From an uncultured Gammaproteobacteria bacterium (GTDB taxonomy: Bacteria > Pseudomonadota > Gammaproteobacteria > UBA6429 > Thiohalophilaceae), in contig CALBTB010000011.1 in NCBI GenBank assembly GCA_937967995.1, positions 1-64,000 of the forward strand: DNA of 64,000 bases. Direction: 5' to 3'. The translations under genes were made by a program, and so were the position numbers. Numbering within the stretch: position 1 is the stretch's first letter; each line of letters starts with the position of its first letter. The notes under the pieces were generated by a model. The model was given only the letters and a program-made list of their open reading frames with translations, was not told the DNA's origin and made no database searches. Of the stretch, positions 28,826 through 37,531 are shown piece after piece.

Positions 28826-29641
28826 ATGAAACTCAAGTTACGATCTTTTCGCTTAATTGGTGCAATTACGCTGTCAGCATTCCTGTCAAGCGGGACAACT
28901 ACATACGCCCAGCAGACCTACAGCTTCGGTATTGTTCCACAAAGTAATGGCACCAAACTATCCAGAACCTGGACGCCGATACTGCAATATCTGGAAAGTA
29001 AAACCGGATATAAATTTAGATTCTCTACCGCCAGAAATATTCCGACGTTTGAACAACGGCTGGCCAAAGGCAAGTATGATTTTGCATACATGAATCCTTA
29101 CCATTATGTTCAATACCATAACATGGCGGGGTATGAAGCATTTGCCAAAGCCAAGAATAAACGCCTCAAGGGAATTCTGGTTGTTCACAAGGACAGCCCT
29201 TATCAGACCATCAAGGATCTGGAGAGCAAGTCATTCGCTTTTCCATCAAATGCCTTTGCCGCGAACCAGATTCCACGTGCCATTTTTGGACAAATGGGCA
29301 TGTCGTTTGATGCAAAATATGTCGCTTCGCATGACTCAGTTTATCGAAACGTGGCGAAAGGCCGTTACCCGGCCGGCGGTGGCGTGATGCGTACTTTCCG
29401 TAACACTTCCGAAGAATATCGTAAGGAACTGCGCATTTTGTGGACATCAAATGGTTATACGCCGCATGCTTTTGCCGTTCAGCCCAGAGTGCCTGCTGAC
29501 GTTGTTCAGACCGTCCTCAATGCCATGTTGCAGATGGATCAGGATCCAATGGGCAAACGCCTGCTCAAGTCGATACGTCTTAAAGGTATTGAAATCGGAA
29601 ACAATCAGGAATGGAATGATGTACGGGAGTTGAATCTGTAA
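28826..29641 (+). CDS. PhnD-type periplasmic binding protein
   Basis: 271 residues from the ATG at 28826, which has AGGAGA 5 bp upstream. A signal peptide (to about residue 24, TYAQ) is followed by the phosphonate/phosphate-type binding fold: FGIVPQSNGTKLSRTWTPILQYLE, then FDFAYMNPYHYVQYH-like core (YDFAYMNPYHYV), then SFAFPSNAFAANQIPRAIF. It lies 22 bp after the Chp kinase and no ABC permease or ATPase is near, so it is an orphan. It could feed a ligand signal to the receptor rather than to transport. The ligand is unknown. It converges on the Crp-like gene with a 17-bp gap. Confidence 0.85.
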   Translation: MKLKLRSFRLIGAITLSAFLSSGTTTYAQQTYSFGIVPQSNGTKLSRTWTPILQYLESKTGYKFRFSTARNIPTFEQRLAKGKYDFAYMNPYHYVQYHNMAGYEAFAKAKNKRLKGILVVHKDSPYQTIKDLESKSFAFPSNAFAANQIPRAIFGQMGMSFDAKYVASHDSVYRNVAKGRYPAGGGVMRTFRNTSEEYRKELRILWTSNGYTPHAFAVQPRVPADVVQTVLNAMLQMDQDPMGKRLLKSIRLKGIEIGNNQEWNDVRELNL

Positions 29642-29658
29642 ATCGATTCTATAAATCT

Positions 29659-30339
29659 TCAACGGCTGTGGTAGACGACGATATTCATACCACTGACTTC
29701 AATCATACCGTCCTCGGCCATCTGCTTGAGGACGCGTCCGACAGACTCTCTGGAGCAGCCTGACAGGCGTCCGATCTCCTGTCTGGAGACATGAATCTGG
29801 GTGCCTTCAGGATGCGACAGTGCTTCGGGTTCTGTGCATAAATCCAGCAGCGTACGGGCGATACGACCGGCGACATCCATATGCGCCAGTCGAGTTACAC
29901 GTCGGCTGGTACGTAACAGTCGCTGCGCCAGTTGCTGACCAATAGCGGTCATGATATCGGCATGCTGATCCCTGAGTCTGGACTCAAACAGTTTGTGGAG
30001 CTTTTCATATTCGATTTCGGCTAGCTCACAGGCAGTGCGTGCCCTGACGGTTGCATTGGTATGTTTCACTTTATAGAACAGACCGATCTCACCGATAAAG
30101 TCGCCCTCGTTAAGATAAGCCAGGACAATATTATTGCCTTCGTCATCTTCAACGGCCACCGTCACAGATCCGCGCACAATGTAAAAAAGCTTTTTTGCCA
30201 GTTCACCGGGCCGAACAATAATGCCTTTCTTTGGAAAATGTTCGATAACGCTGTTACCTAACAGCGCTTCAATCGCAGCCTGGTTAATGGGCAGGGTCTG
30301 GTCGAGTTCCAGAATATCATCGTCAGAAATTAATGGCAT
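29659..30339 (-). CDS. crp: Crp/Vfr-like transcription regulator
   Basis: 226 residues, colinear with E. coli CRP. The C-terminal HTH (VSRQEIGRLSGCSRESVGRVLKQ, about 184-206) is nearly identical to that of CRP, so it should read a TGTGA-type site. In the nucleotide pocket Gly83-Glu84 and Thr144-Ser145 match CRP Gly71-Glu72 and Thr127-Ser128. Thr94-Asn95 replaces Arg82-Ser83, the cAMP phosphate contacts. The ligand may therefore differ, as in the c-di-GMP-responsive Clp of Xanthomonas. It faces the Chp operon, the system that controls cAMP and Vfr in Pseudomonas. Confidence 0.85.
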   Translation of the reverse strand: MPLISDDDILELDQTLPINQAAIEALLGNSVIEHFPKKGIIVRPGELAKKLFYIVRGSVTVAVEDDEGNNIVLAYLNEGDFIGEIGLFYKVKHTNATVRARTACELAEIEYEKLHKLFESRLRDQHADIMTAIGQQLAQRLLRTSRRVTRLAHMDVAGRIARTLLDLCTEPEALSHPEGTQIHVSRQEIGRLSGCSRESVGRVLKQMAEDGMIEVSGMNIVVYHSR

Positions 30340-30523
30340 GGCATAACATCAATATTATTCGTAATTTTAGTATGGTTGAGTATACCCATAATTCAATCGA
30401 ATATGAAAATAATGCGGGTGGGATCAATAAAATTTCTGAAATTTTGTTTTAATCAACAAAATTTTTGCAGGCAAAATCCCAAAATAGATATTCTGGTTTG
30501 ATTGCAATTTATTCTAATGGGAT

Positions 30524-31735
30524 TCAGCGCATGGTGCCCATGGCGTAATAGAGACGAGTTGGACTGAAGTCAGCCGACTGCTCAAGCCATATGACATGTA
30601 AGTTTCGATTCGAGTCAAAAACGATTGCCGGCCCTACCTGATGTTTCTCACCCGAGGCAGGACTAATTGCCATATCTTCACTCCAGCCATCCTCATTTCG
30701 ATAGGAAAACCATACGTCAGAACTGTCTTCACGATCATCATCCCAGGCGGCGACCAGATCGCCGTGTTGATTTCCTGCGATAGCCGGGTTCCACTGGGTT
30801 TTATCATTGCCAAAATCATCCTGCACGATTTCGTTTTTTTCAAAGGTGCGGCCACCATCGCGGCTGATCGCGCCATATATGTCATAACCGGTTCGTGATC
30901 CGCGTTTGTCCATCCACACAACGGCAACCTGACTGTCCTTTGAATAGGTACACGCCGCCGCGCGGGTTACGCCACTGCCCCGGCCGTATTTGGTGGATTT
31001 GACGACCGATTCATTTAACTGCATGGGTCTGGAAAAAGTCCTGCCATCGTTTGAGAAACTGCGTTGCAATATAGTATGGCCGCGTTCGCGATTTTCCCAC
31101 ACCACTACAATGCCGGATGTTGAACGTGTGATCGTCGGATAGAGCAACTGTGAGCCGGCAGAGGCAGTATCGAGAGTGACAGGCTTGCTGACCCAGGTCA
31201 GTTTGACCTTGGGATCGAGTGTGATCATCGCAGACAGGATATGCGAAGCGCGTTTCTGATCCTGATGTACCCAGGTGGCGATGATGCTATGTGAACTATG
31301 GCGAGCGAGTGCCAGTTGACGAGCCTGTTTACTGATGAGAATGGGAGGTGACAGACGGCCCTGTTCGTAAATACGATAATACAGGGCATTGTCCTGTTCC
31401 CAGCCGACGACAAAGACACCATTGTCCAGTGCGGTAACGGCCGGTGCGAAAGCTGTTTCGGCGGTACTCAACTGTACGGGACCAGAGAAGACCTTTTCAT
31501 TTTTTTGCTTGTAGGCAAGGTAGGCCTGTGGTTTACCGGTGTGGTTGTCTTCCCAGACAATCGCGATCAGATCGTTACTGACTGCAATATGTTTTCTGCC
31601 CGGTGCATCAAGGTGATGGAAGATACGATCACCGACTTCCTGGGTGACCTGAATCTTTTCACTAAACTGCCACTCAATGGCAAACAGTGGGGTGGTGATG
31701 AATAATAATAGTTGTGCACCGGCCAGTCGTATCAC
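30524..31735 (-). CDS. Secreted Asp-box beta-propeller (sialidase-like) protein
   Basis: 403 residues with a signal peptide (to about residue 19, PLFA). Repeating beta strands with VVWE and IVVVWENRERG cores, plus Asp-box motifs SNDGRTFS and SRDGGRTFE, indicate a sialidase/BNR-type propeller. The catalytic Arg triad and Tyr-Glu of true sialidases were not located, so an enzyme role is not claimed. It begins with GTG that overlaps the preceding TGA as GTGA, so it is translated with the thioredoxin-like gene. It ends the selD operon. Confidence 0.72.
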   Translation of the reverse strand: MIRLAGAQLLLFITTPLFAIEWQFSEKIQVTQEVGDRIFHHLDAPGRKHIAVSNDLIAIVWEDNHTGKPQAYLAYKQKNEKVFSGPVQLSTAETAFAPAVTALDNGVFVVGWEQDNALYYRIYEQGRLSPPILISKQARQLALARHSSHSIIATWVHQDQKRASHILSAMITLDPKVKLTWVSKPVTLDTASAGSQLLYPTITRSTSGIVVVWENRERGHTILQRSFSNDGRTFSRPMQLNESVVKSTKYGRGSGVTRAAACTYSKDSQVAVVWMDKRGSRTGYDIYGAISRDGGRTFEKNEIVQDDFGNDKTQWNPAIAGNQHGDLVAAWDDDREDSSDVWFSYRNEDGWSEDMAISPASGEKHQVGPAIVFDSNRNLHVIWLEQSADFSPTRLYYAMGTMR

Positions 31736-32226
31736 TTATTAGTATCCTTATTAAATTCCGCCAGTGTCTTGGTCTTATAAAATTCTTCATTGATATAGCG
31801 CGCATAGTTTTTGAAATCTTTCACTTTCTGAAAACCCGGAACTTTTAATATCGGTGTACCATCCGGTTCCATGTAGATGAAGTAGGGGGTCACCAGGGTT
31901 TTGAGCTTGGCGCCCAGTTGCTGCTCTGTGATGGTTTCGCCACTTGCCAGCGTGAGTCGATCAGCACCCTCAGCATCCACGTAAACCAGCACGAATTTTT
32001 CTGTATAAAGTTTTTTGAGTCCCGGATCGGAAAAGGATTCCCGGTTGGTTTTGTCACAAAAGCCACAGCCGTAACGCCCGAAGTACAGGAAGATACGTTT
32101 ATTTTGTTGTGTGGCCAGTCTGACACCTTCATCGTACTTCATGAACGGATAATCATGCGGCGCATCAGCCCTCGGCGCTGATATTGCTACTACCATCAAT
32201 ACAGCAATGATCATGGTTTTGTACAT
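31732..32226 (-). CDS. Periplasmic thioredoxin-fold protein (SoxW/DsbD-C like)
   Basis: 164 residues from the ATG at 32226, which has GGAGG 6 bp upstream. A signal peptide (about 1-22) is followed by FLYFGRYGCGFCDKT, with CGFC redox pair Cys54-Cys57, and VTPYFIYMEPDG, whose Thr-Pro is the cis-proline site. The family includes SoxW and periplasmic reductants. It is the third gene of the selD-TSUP group and is coupled to the beta-propeller gene by a GTGA overlap. It may reduce an exported partner. Confidence 0.85.
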   Translation of the reverse strand: MYKTMIIAVLMVVAISAPRADAPHDYPFMKYDEGVRLATQQNKRIFLYFGRYGCGFCDKTNRESFSDPGLKKLYTEKFVLVYVDAEGADRLTLASGETITEQQLGAKLKTLVTPYFIYMEPDGTPILKVPGFQKVKDFKNYARYINEEFYKTKTLAEFNKDTNK

Positions 32227-32254
32227 TTTTTCCTCCAAACCCGGTATTCGAGGC

Positions 32255-33031
32255 TTAAGCCGCAATTATCAGTTCGTACCATATTTTGACTGCTGTGAGC
32301 ATAATAATTCCCGCCAGAATACGCCGTAGTATCGTTTTTGGTGTTCGCTGGCTAATAACACTCCCAAGTTGTGCACCGATGAGTACCCCCACAACGAGAA
32401 TAAACGAGTCAAGATAGGGAATCTGACTGGTACTGATGCGTCCCAGCAGTACAGCAATAGACGATATTATTCCAATAGCCAGCGCGCTGCCAATCGCAAT
32501 GCGTGTCGGAATCGTCAGAATATATAGCATGGCAGGTATAAACAGAAAACCGCCTCCCTGACCAATGAACCCGGATAGCAGACCAATGACGAAGCCGGTC
32601 AGGATAGTTAGCATATTATTAATTTCGACTGTACTTACATGCGGGTCGTGTGCACTTTCACGATTTGGTAATAGCATCATGACCGCGGCCACCGCCGCCA
32701 TACAGGCAAAGACCATCAGGATCTGGTTATCTGTGGCAAACAGGGAAGAGATAGAGCCTATCAAGGCACCAGCCGCCATACTGCCGCCCATGACGATTAC
32801 CAGTTGACGGTGAATGCGATTATAACGTTTATGTCCGAAAGCGCCTGAAACTGCCCCCACGAAGCTTTGCACAGACGTCATACCGGCTACGGTTTTCATG
32901 TCGAGCTGACCAACTCCAATCAGCGGTGGCAAATATAAAAGCAGTGGCACCATGATGATGCCACCGCCGATTCCCAATAAACCAGAAATAAACCCGCCGA
33001 ACAGGCCGAGCACAAACAGCGTGGTTAACAT
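32255..33031 (-). CDS. TSUP (TauE/SafE) family anion permease
   Basis: 258 residues with about eight membrane segments. The characteristic GLLGIGGGIIMVPLLLYL (14-31) and the second-half GLLSGFIGQGGGFLFIPAMLYIL motifs are present. The family moves sulfite, sulfonates or related anions. The gene lies 29 bp after selD and 28 bp before the thioredoxin-like gene, in one operon. A selenium or sulfur oxyanion is a plausible substrate by context only. Confidence 0.87.
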   Translation of the reverse strand: MLTTLFVLGLFGGFISGLLGIGGGIIMVPLLLYLPPLIGVGQLDMKTVAGMTSVQSFVGAVSGAFGHKRYNRIHRQLVIVMGGSMAAGALIGSISSLFATDNQILMVFACMAAVAAVMMLLPNRESAHDPHVSTVEINNMLTILTGFVIGLLSGFIGQGGGFLFIPAMLYILTIPTRIAIGSALAIGIISSIAVLLGRISTSQIPYLDSFILVVGVLIGAQLGSVISQRTPKTILRRILAGIIMLTAVKIWYELIIAA

Positions 33032-33060
33032 TATCTAATCATAACTACATCAATAATCGG

Positions 33061-34197
33061 TTAGATAAATCGTACCGCGTCTTCTGGTGTCGTCCGTTCA
33101 GTAACCTGACCAATAATACTGATATTCTCGTAACCCATCTTGCCCAGCTTGGCGATGATCTCAACGGCAGATTCCGGTGCAACACTTATTAATAAGCCTC
33201 CATTCGTTTGCGGGTCACTGAAAATAAGTTGTTTGTCGATATCCCAGGCTTCGGAAAAGCTCACATAATTGGTAAAGCTGGACATATTGCGATAGGCGCC
33301 GCTTGGCACGATGCCGTCTGAGACATGTTTGATGGCTTCATTGATGATAGGTACTGAATTCATTTCCACTTCCATACAGACATCGGCGGCATTGGCCATT
33401 TCCAGCAGGTGACCTGCCAGACCAAAGCCGGTTATATCCGTCATAGCATGCACGGCCGGTTGCGTTCCGAGCCAGGACCCAGGACTGTTGACCTGTGTGA
33501 TCACATCGACGAACTCAGCATAGCCTTTTTTACTGATCAATTTGAGTTTGAAGGCGCTGGACATAATGCCAATGCCCAAGGGTTTGGTCAGGATTAGAAT
33601 ATCGCCGATCTGCGAGTCTTTGTTGGTCTTAATATTATTCGGATGAACCGTACCGACCACTGCCAGCCCAAAAATGGGTTGCGGGTTATTGATACTGTGG
33701 CCACCGGATAATGGAATATTGGCCACTTCACAGACACTGATGCCACCCTGCATGATTTGTTGCATGCTCTTCATGGGGATTTCATCGACCGGAAAACCAA
33801 CGATGGCATTGGCCATCAGCGGTGTGCCACCCATGGCATACACATCACTCAGGGCATTGGCAGCGGCGATACGGCCGTAAACAAACGGGTCGTCGACCGT
33901 GGCACTGAAAAAATCATTCGTAAACACGAGAGCCTGGTCTTCGCTGATACGATAAACCGCCGCATCGTCACTATGTTCAATACCAACCAGCAGGTTTTCA
34001 TTCAATGAGGTTTTAGGTACGTATGTTAGAATTTCACTAAGTGCTGATGGATCGATTTTACAGCCGCATCCACCGCTTTTAGACAATTCCGTTAACCGAC
34101 AGGCCTGTTCATTGAGCTTTGCACTTCGATGACGGGCAAATTGTTTCTGGTCGGTCGCTTTTCCTTTCTTAAAGTCTATAACGCTATCATTTCCCAT
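33061..34197 (-). CDS. selD: Selenide, water dikinase
   Basis: 378 residues from the ATG at 34197, which has GGAGGA 9 bp upstream; an ATG at 34218 would add seven residues that include this site. It makes selenophosphate from selenide and ATP. The catalytic motif GGCGCK is present (Cys44, Cys46, Lys47) and contains cysteine, not selenocysteine. VFTNDFFSATVDDPFVYGRIAAANALSDVYAMGG and the C-terminal SDPQTNGGLL are family-typical. An N-terminal extension of about 27 residues is unusual. No selA, selB or selU is in view. A TSUP permease and a thioredoxin-like protein follow in the same operon. Confidence 0.93.
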   Translation of the reverse strand: MGNDSVIDFKKGKATDQKQFARHRSAKLNEQACRLTELSKSGGCGCKIDPSALSEILTYVPKTSLNENLLVGIEHSDDAAVYRISEDQALVFTNDFFSATVDDPFVYGRIAAANALSDVYAMGGTPLMANAIVGFPVDEIPMKSMQQIMQGGISVCEVANIPLSGGHSINNPQPIFGLAVVGTVHPNNIKTNKDSQIGDILILTKPLGIGIMSSAFKLKLISKKGYAEFVDVITQVNSPGSWLGTQPAVHAMTDITGFGLAGHLLEMANAADVCMEVEMNSVPIINEAIKHVSDGIVPSGAYRNMSSFTNYVSFSEAWDIDKQLIFSDPQTNGGLLISVAPESAVEIIAKLGKMGYENISIIGQVTERTTPEDAVRFI

Positions 34198-34239
34198 TGC
34201 TACATATCCTCCACGCATTAGTCCCTTAGATTCTCGACT

Positions 34240-34251
34240 AGTACATGTACT
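34240..34251. promoter_or_regulatory. 12-bp palindrome in the selD leader
   Basis: AGTACATGTACT is a perfect palindrome about 43 bp upstream of the selD start, in a gene-free spacer (34198-34436). A further small hairpin (GGCTAA/TTAGCC, about 34275-34290) lies beyond. Either could be a regulator site; nothing is identified. Confidence 0.3.
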
Positions 34252-34436
34252 GCGTAGCCAATGGTAAAGCGTCTTGGCTAATTCTTAGCCGAATAAATTA
34301 TATGTATTATTAGTTACAAAATTATGAATAACATATTTTAATAATCAATAGAAGCCATACATGGAGTTTTAGAATTAACGGATTCATCACATAAAAATTT
34401 TATGGTTATCGTGATGAATAGAAAAGGCAGGTATAC

Positions 34437-37199
34437 TTAATGGAGATACGCGGTTTGATCCGGTTTATCTGAATCGTTGTTTGTACTGGCCTTGAGGCTG
34501 ATACCCCAGGGTGAATTATAAATCCAGTCAATCAAATCATTGGAGTCAAGCGGATCACTGAAATAGAAGCCCTGTGCAATATCACATCCCAGCTTGGCCA
34601 GTTCATCCAGTAACGCTTTATCTTCAATTCCTTCCGCGACTACTTGCATATTAAGGTTATGAGCCAGTTCGATTGTTGAGCGAACAATGGAATAATCGTT
34701 CTTGTCGTTGAGCATACCTATAATAAAACTCTGGTCAATCTTGAGAAAATCAACCGGCAGGCGTTTCAGGTATGACAACGATGAGAAACCGGTACCAAAG
34801 TCATCGATAGATAACATCACGTGCATGGCATCCAGTTCATTCATGACATTAATTGCCCGATCGATATCAAACATCATGGCGCTTTCGGTGACTTCCAGTT
34901 CCAGTTGGTCCGGTGGAATGTTCCAGCGACGCAGGGAATTCTTGACGTGATTCATTAATTGCGGATCCTGCAGGTTAGTGGCCGACAGGTTAACCGCCAG
35001 GGTCAGGTTGATACCGCGTGATCGCCATTCGGCACAGTATTTCAATCCTGACTCAAGGACAAAATTGGTGAGTTGTTTGATCAGTCCGGTCTGTTCAGCG
35101 ATATCAATGATCTCTTCCGGGCTGACCTGGCCGAGTTGTTCGTGGTTCCAGCGTAGCAGGGCTTCCACACCCATAATGGTCTTGGTGCGTAATTCGACCT
35201 TGGGCTGAAACTGAATAGTCAGGGACTGATTGTGGATGGCATCATGCAGATCTTTTTCCAGGACCAGACGACGTACACTGTGAGAGTCCTGTTCCGCACT
35301 ATACATTGAAAGGCCACTGTTCTCACGTTTTGCCACGTACATGGCTACATCAGCATGCTGAATCAATGTGTGGGGATTCGTGCCGTGTTGCGGGTAGATA
35401 CTGATGCCGACACTGGCTCCCACGTAAAGTTTATGGTGGTCGATTTCAACGGCCCGTTTTAACGCCAGTAAAATCTTCTGGCCGACATGGTTGGCATAAA
35501 GCTCATTGGCATCGGGCAGGATCACCGCAAACTCGTCACCACCCAGTCGCGCCACAGTATCAGAGCTGCGCAGGATACGTTGCAGTCGATAGGATATTTC
35601 CTTGAGCACTTCATCACCGACCGGATGTCCTAACGTATCGTTAATAATCTTGAAGCGATCCAGGTCCATGATCATCACGGCAAAGCTGGTGTAGTGACGG
35701 GTGGAATTCTTGATTTCCTGTTCCAGTCGATCCAGCAACAGGCTGCGGTTTGGCAGGTGTGTCAGTGAGTCATGCAAGGCCTGGTATTCAATTTCGGCCT
35801 GCTGCTTGATAATTTCGGTAATGTCAGTCACCGAACCACTCATACGGATCGGCATGCCGGCTTTGTTGCGCAGTACCTTGCCGCGCAACATGATCCAGCG
35901 CGGATTTTCCGGGTCGGTTTCCTTCAGCTTCATCTCCACGGCCAGTGGCTGATTGCTGTCGATATTTAAATAGTTACGAATTGATTTGATCAGCTTGGTC
36001 ATATCATTCGGTTCGATCAGCTTACGTAGTGCCCCCATTGGGTTGGCAATAGTGGTATGGCTGGTGTCACGTCCGAGAATATGATTCAGACGCGGTGAAA
36101 AATAGGCAATGTTGTCCTGAATCTGCCAGTCCCAGATTCCATCGGTGCTCCCGGCAACGGCAAGCTGAAAGCGCTCTTCACTAATACGACGCTTGGCTTC
36201 ATGCAGGCGGGAACGGTGCCATAGCATGATGACTGTCACGAACAAAACAGCCAGCGTACTGATGAGCAGGTACATATTGGTAATGGTCTGTTCGCGTTTT
36301 TGCAGTTGGTCCTGAACGCGTTTGTGTTTCAGGCCGGTATCCAGGTGAGCGGCGGGCGTATATATAGGTGTACCGAATTTCTTGATGCCGTAATTAAGGA
36401 TCATGGTCTGGCCATCATCCGATACCATGAAATCCATAAAGTCCTGGGCCAGTTTCTGGTTTGCACTGGGAACTTTATCCCGATTGACGACAATGGCGTG
36501 ATAGTAGTTGCGTAACGCATAATTGTCGCGGTATAGCACGGTGACACGATTACGAATCGTCTCCTGGTTTGCCAGGTAGGTACCCAGGTCCACAAAACCA
36601 AAAGCACCAAATTCAGCCGCCAGTAGCAAAGCGGAGGTAGAAGAGGCCTTGGTCATTTCATAGCCGATCCAGTTTGGCTCGATACCGGTCATCAACCATA
36701 GCTCATCAAGCTTTTTATAAGTGCCCGAGCGTTTACTGGGGGCAAAGAACTCGACTTCGGAACTGGCCAGTTTCTGTAGTGCCTTTTGCAGGTCACGTTC
36801 GAGGCGTAATTCCAGTTGATCGTCCGGCGGTCCCACGATGACAAATTCGTTGTACATGATCAGTGTACGTGCGGCACCATAGCCTTCTGCGACAAACAGC
36901 CGCTCACTTTGTGGCAAATGGGTAATCACCAGGTCACCCTTGCCCTCGCGTGCATGCTCGAGGACGGCCAGACCGCCACCGGGGCTGACCTGAATCTTTA
37001 CGTTGGGATGTTCCTTTATATAAGCATCGATCATGGGAGAGAGCAGGTCGCTGCCATCGATGGAATTGGCAATCAGAATACGAAGGGTGTTTTGCTGGGG
37101 TTTACTGGAATCAATCGCATGGCTTTCAATAGCCACAGACAGGCCTGTAGTGAGGACCAGCCAGCTGATACAACAGCAGCGAAGTATTATTTTTGTCAT
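34437..37199 (-). CDS. TupA-like sensor, PAS, GGDEF and EAL fusion protein
   Basis: 920 residues from the ATG at 37199; a TTG at 37211 is the alternative. A signal peptide or anchor is followed by a periplasmic domain (about 40-300) of the tungstate-binding TupA type: VKIQVSPGGGLAVLEHAREGKGDLVITHLP, GYGAARTLIMYNEFVIVGPPDD, and FGFVDLGTYLANQETI. One membrane segment (about 305-332) leads to a PAS domain, then GGDEF with intact RLGGDEFAVIL and an RSSD inhibitory site five residues before it. The EAL domain has VEALLRWN and DDFGTGFSSLSYL. Both c-di-GMP synthesis and breakdown are possible. Binding of an oxyanion probably tunes activity. Confidence 0.87.
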   Translation of the reverse strand: MTKIILRCCCISWLVLTTGLSVAIESHAIDSSKPQQNTLRILIANSIDGSDLLSPMIDAYIKEHPNVKIQVSPGGGLAVLEHAREGKGDLVITHLPQSERLFVAEGYGAARTLIMYNEFVIVGPPDDQLELRLERDLQKALQKLASSEVEFFAPSKRSGTYKKLDELWLMTGIEPNWIGYEMTKASSTSALLLAAEFGAFGFVDLGTYLANQETIRNRVTVLYRDNYALRNYYHAIVVNRDKVPSANQKLAQDFMDFMVSDDGQTMILNYGIKKFGTPIYTPAAHLDTGLKHKRVQDQLQKREQTITNMYLLISTLAVLFVTVIMLWHRSRLHEAKRRISEERFQLAVAGSTDGIWDWQIQDNIAYFSPRLNHILGRDTSHTTIANPMGALRKLIEPNDMTKLIKSIRNYLNIDSNQPLAVEMKLKETDPENPRWIMLRGKVLRNKAGMPIRMSGSVTDITEIIKQQAEIEYQALHDSLTHLPNRSLLLDRLEQEIKNSTRHYTSFAVMIMDLDRFKIINDTLGHPVGDEVLKEISYRLQRILRSSDTVARLGGDEFAVILPDANELYANHVGQKILLALKRAVEIDHHKLYVGASVGISIYPQHGTNPHTLIQHADVAMYVAKRENSGLSMYSAEQDSHSVRRLVLEKDLHDAIHNQSLTIQFQPKVELRTKTIMGVEALLRWNHEQLGQVSPEEIIDIAEQTGLIKQLTNFVLESGLKYCAEWRSRGINLTLAVNLSATNLQDPQLMNHVKNSLRRWNIPPDQLELEVTESAMMFDIDRAINVMNELDAMHVMLSIDDFGTGFSSLSYLKRLPVDFLKIDQSFIIGMLNDKNDYSIVRSTIELAHNLNMQVVAEGIEDKALLDELAKLGCDIAQGFYFSDPLDSNDLIDWIYNSPWGISLKASTNNDSDKPDQTAYLH

Positions 37200-37422
37200 A
37201 AGTCCCGACAACCTTGTTGCCTAGTTTTCTCGATTACTGGCTGGTTTCATTACAAATTCCAGGCACGTTCGGTAACAATCGGCTGTCTGGTGAAAAAATT
37301 TAAAACTAGTAGACAAAATTAAGATCTTCGTCACCTGAAAAGTGCTTAATTTGCGTTTTCAATCCCTAGTCTTGACCGGGGATTTTAAGTTTAGCGGATT
37401 TTTTGTGAAATGGGGACGAAAC

Positions 37423-37449
37423 ACGGGCTTCTGTAATTCAGAAGCCCGT
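37423..37449 (-). terminator. Perfect 11-bp hairpin after the 37532 gene
   Basis: ACGGGCTTCTG (37423-37433) and CAGAAGCCCGT (37439-37449) form a perfect stem with a 5-nt loop, about 85 bp past the stop of the gene at 37532 on the minus strand. The following bases (GTTTCG) give only a poor T run. The rest of the 37200-37531 spacer shows nothing else. Confidence 0.55.
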
Positions 37450-37531
37450 TCGTTACTGTCTGATTTGTGAGCTAATTCCCAGTTTATTAGAATTTAACAT
37501 CCTGTAACAATTTGCAGGGCAAATTTGCTGG

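Noticed and set aside
34198..34436. Possible selenium-related or other riboswitch in the selD leader
   Set aside because: Only a short palindrome and one small hairpin are seen; no known riboswitch consensus or larger conserved fold is recognisable.
36816..37322. Plus-strand reading frame of 168 codons
   Set aside because: It lies opposite the TupA-like domain and the spacer, with no recognisable protein features.
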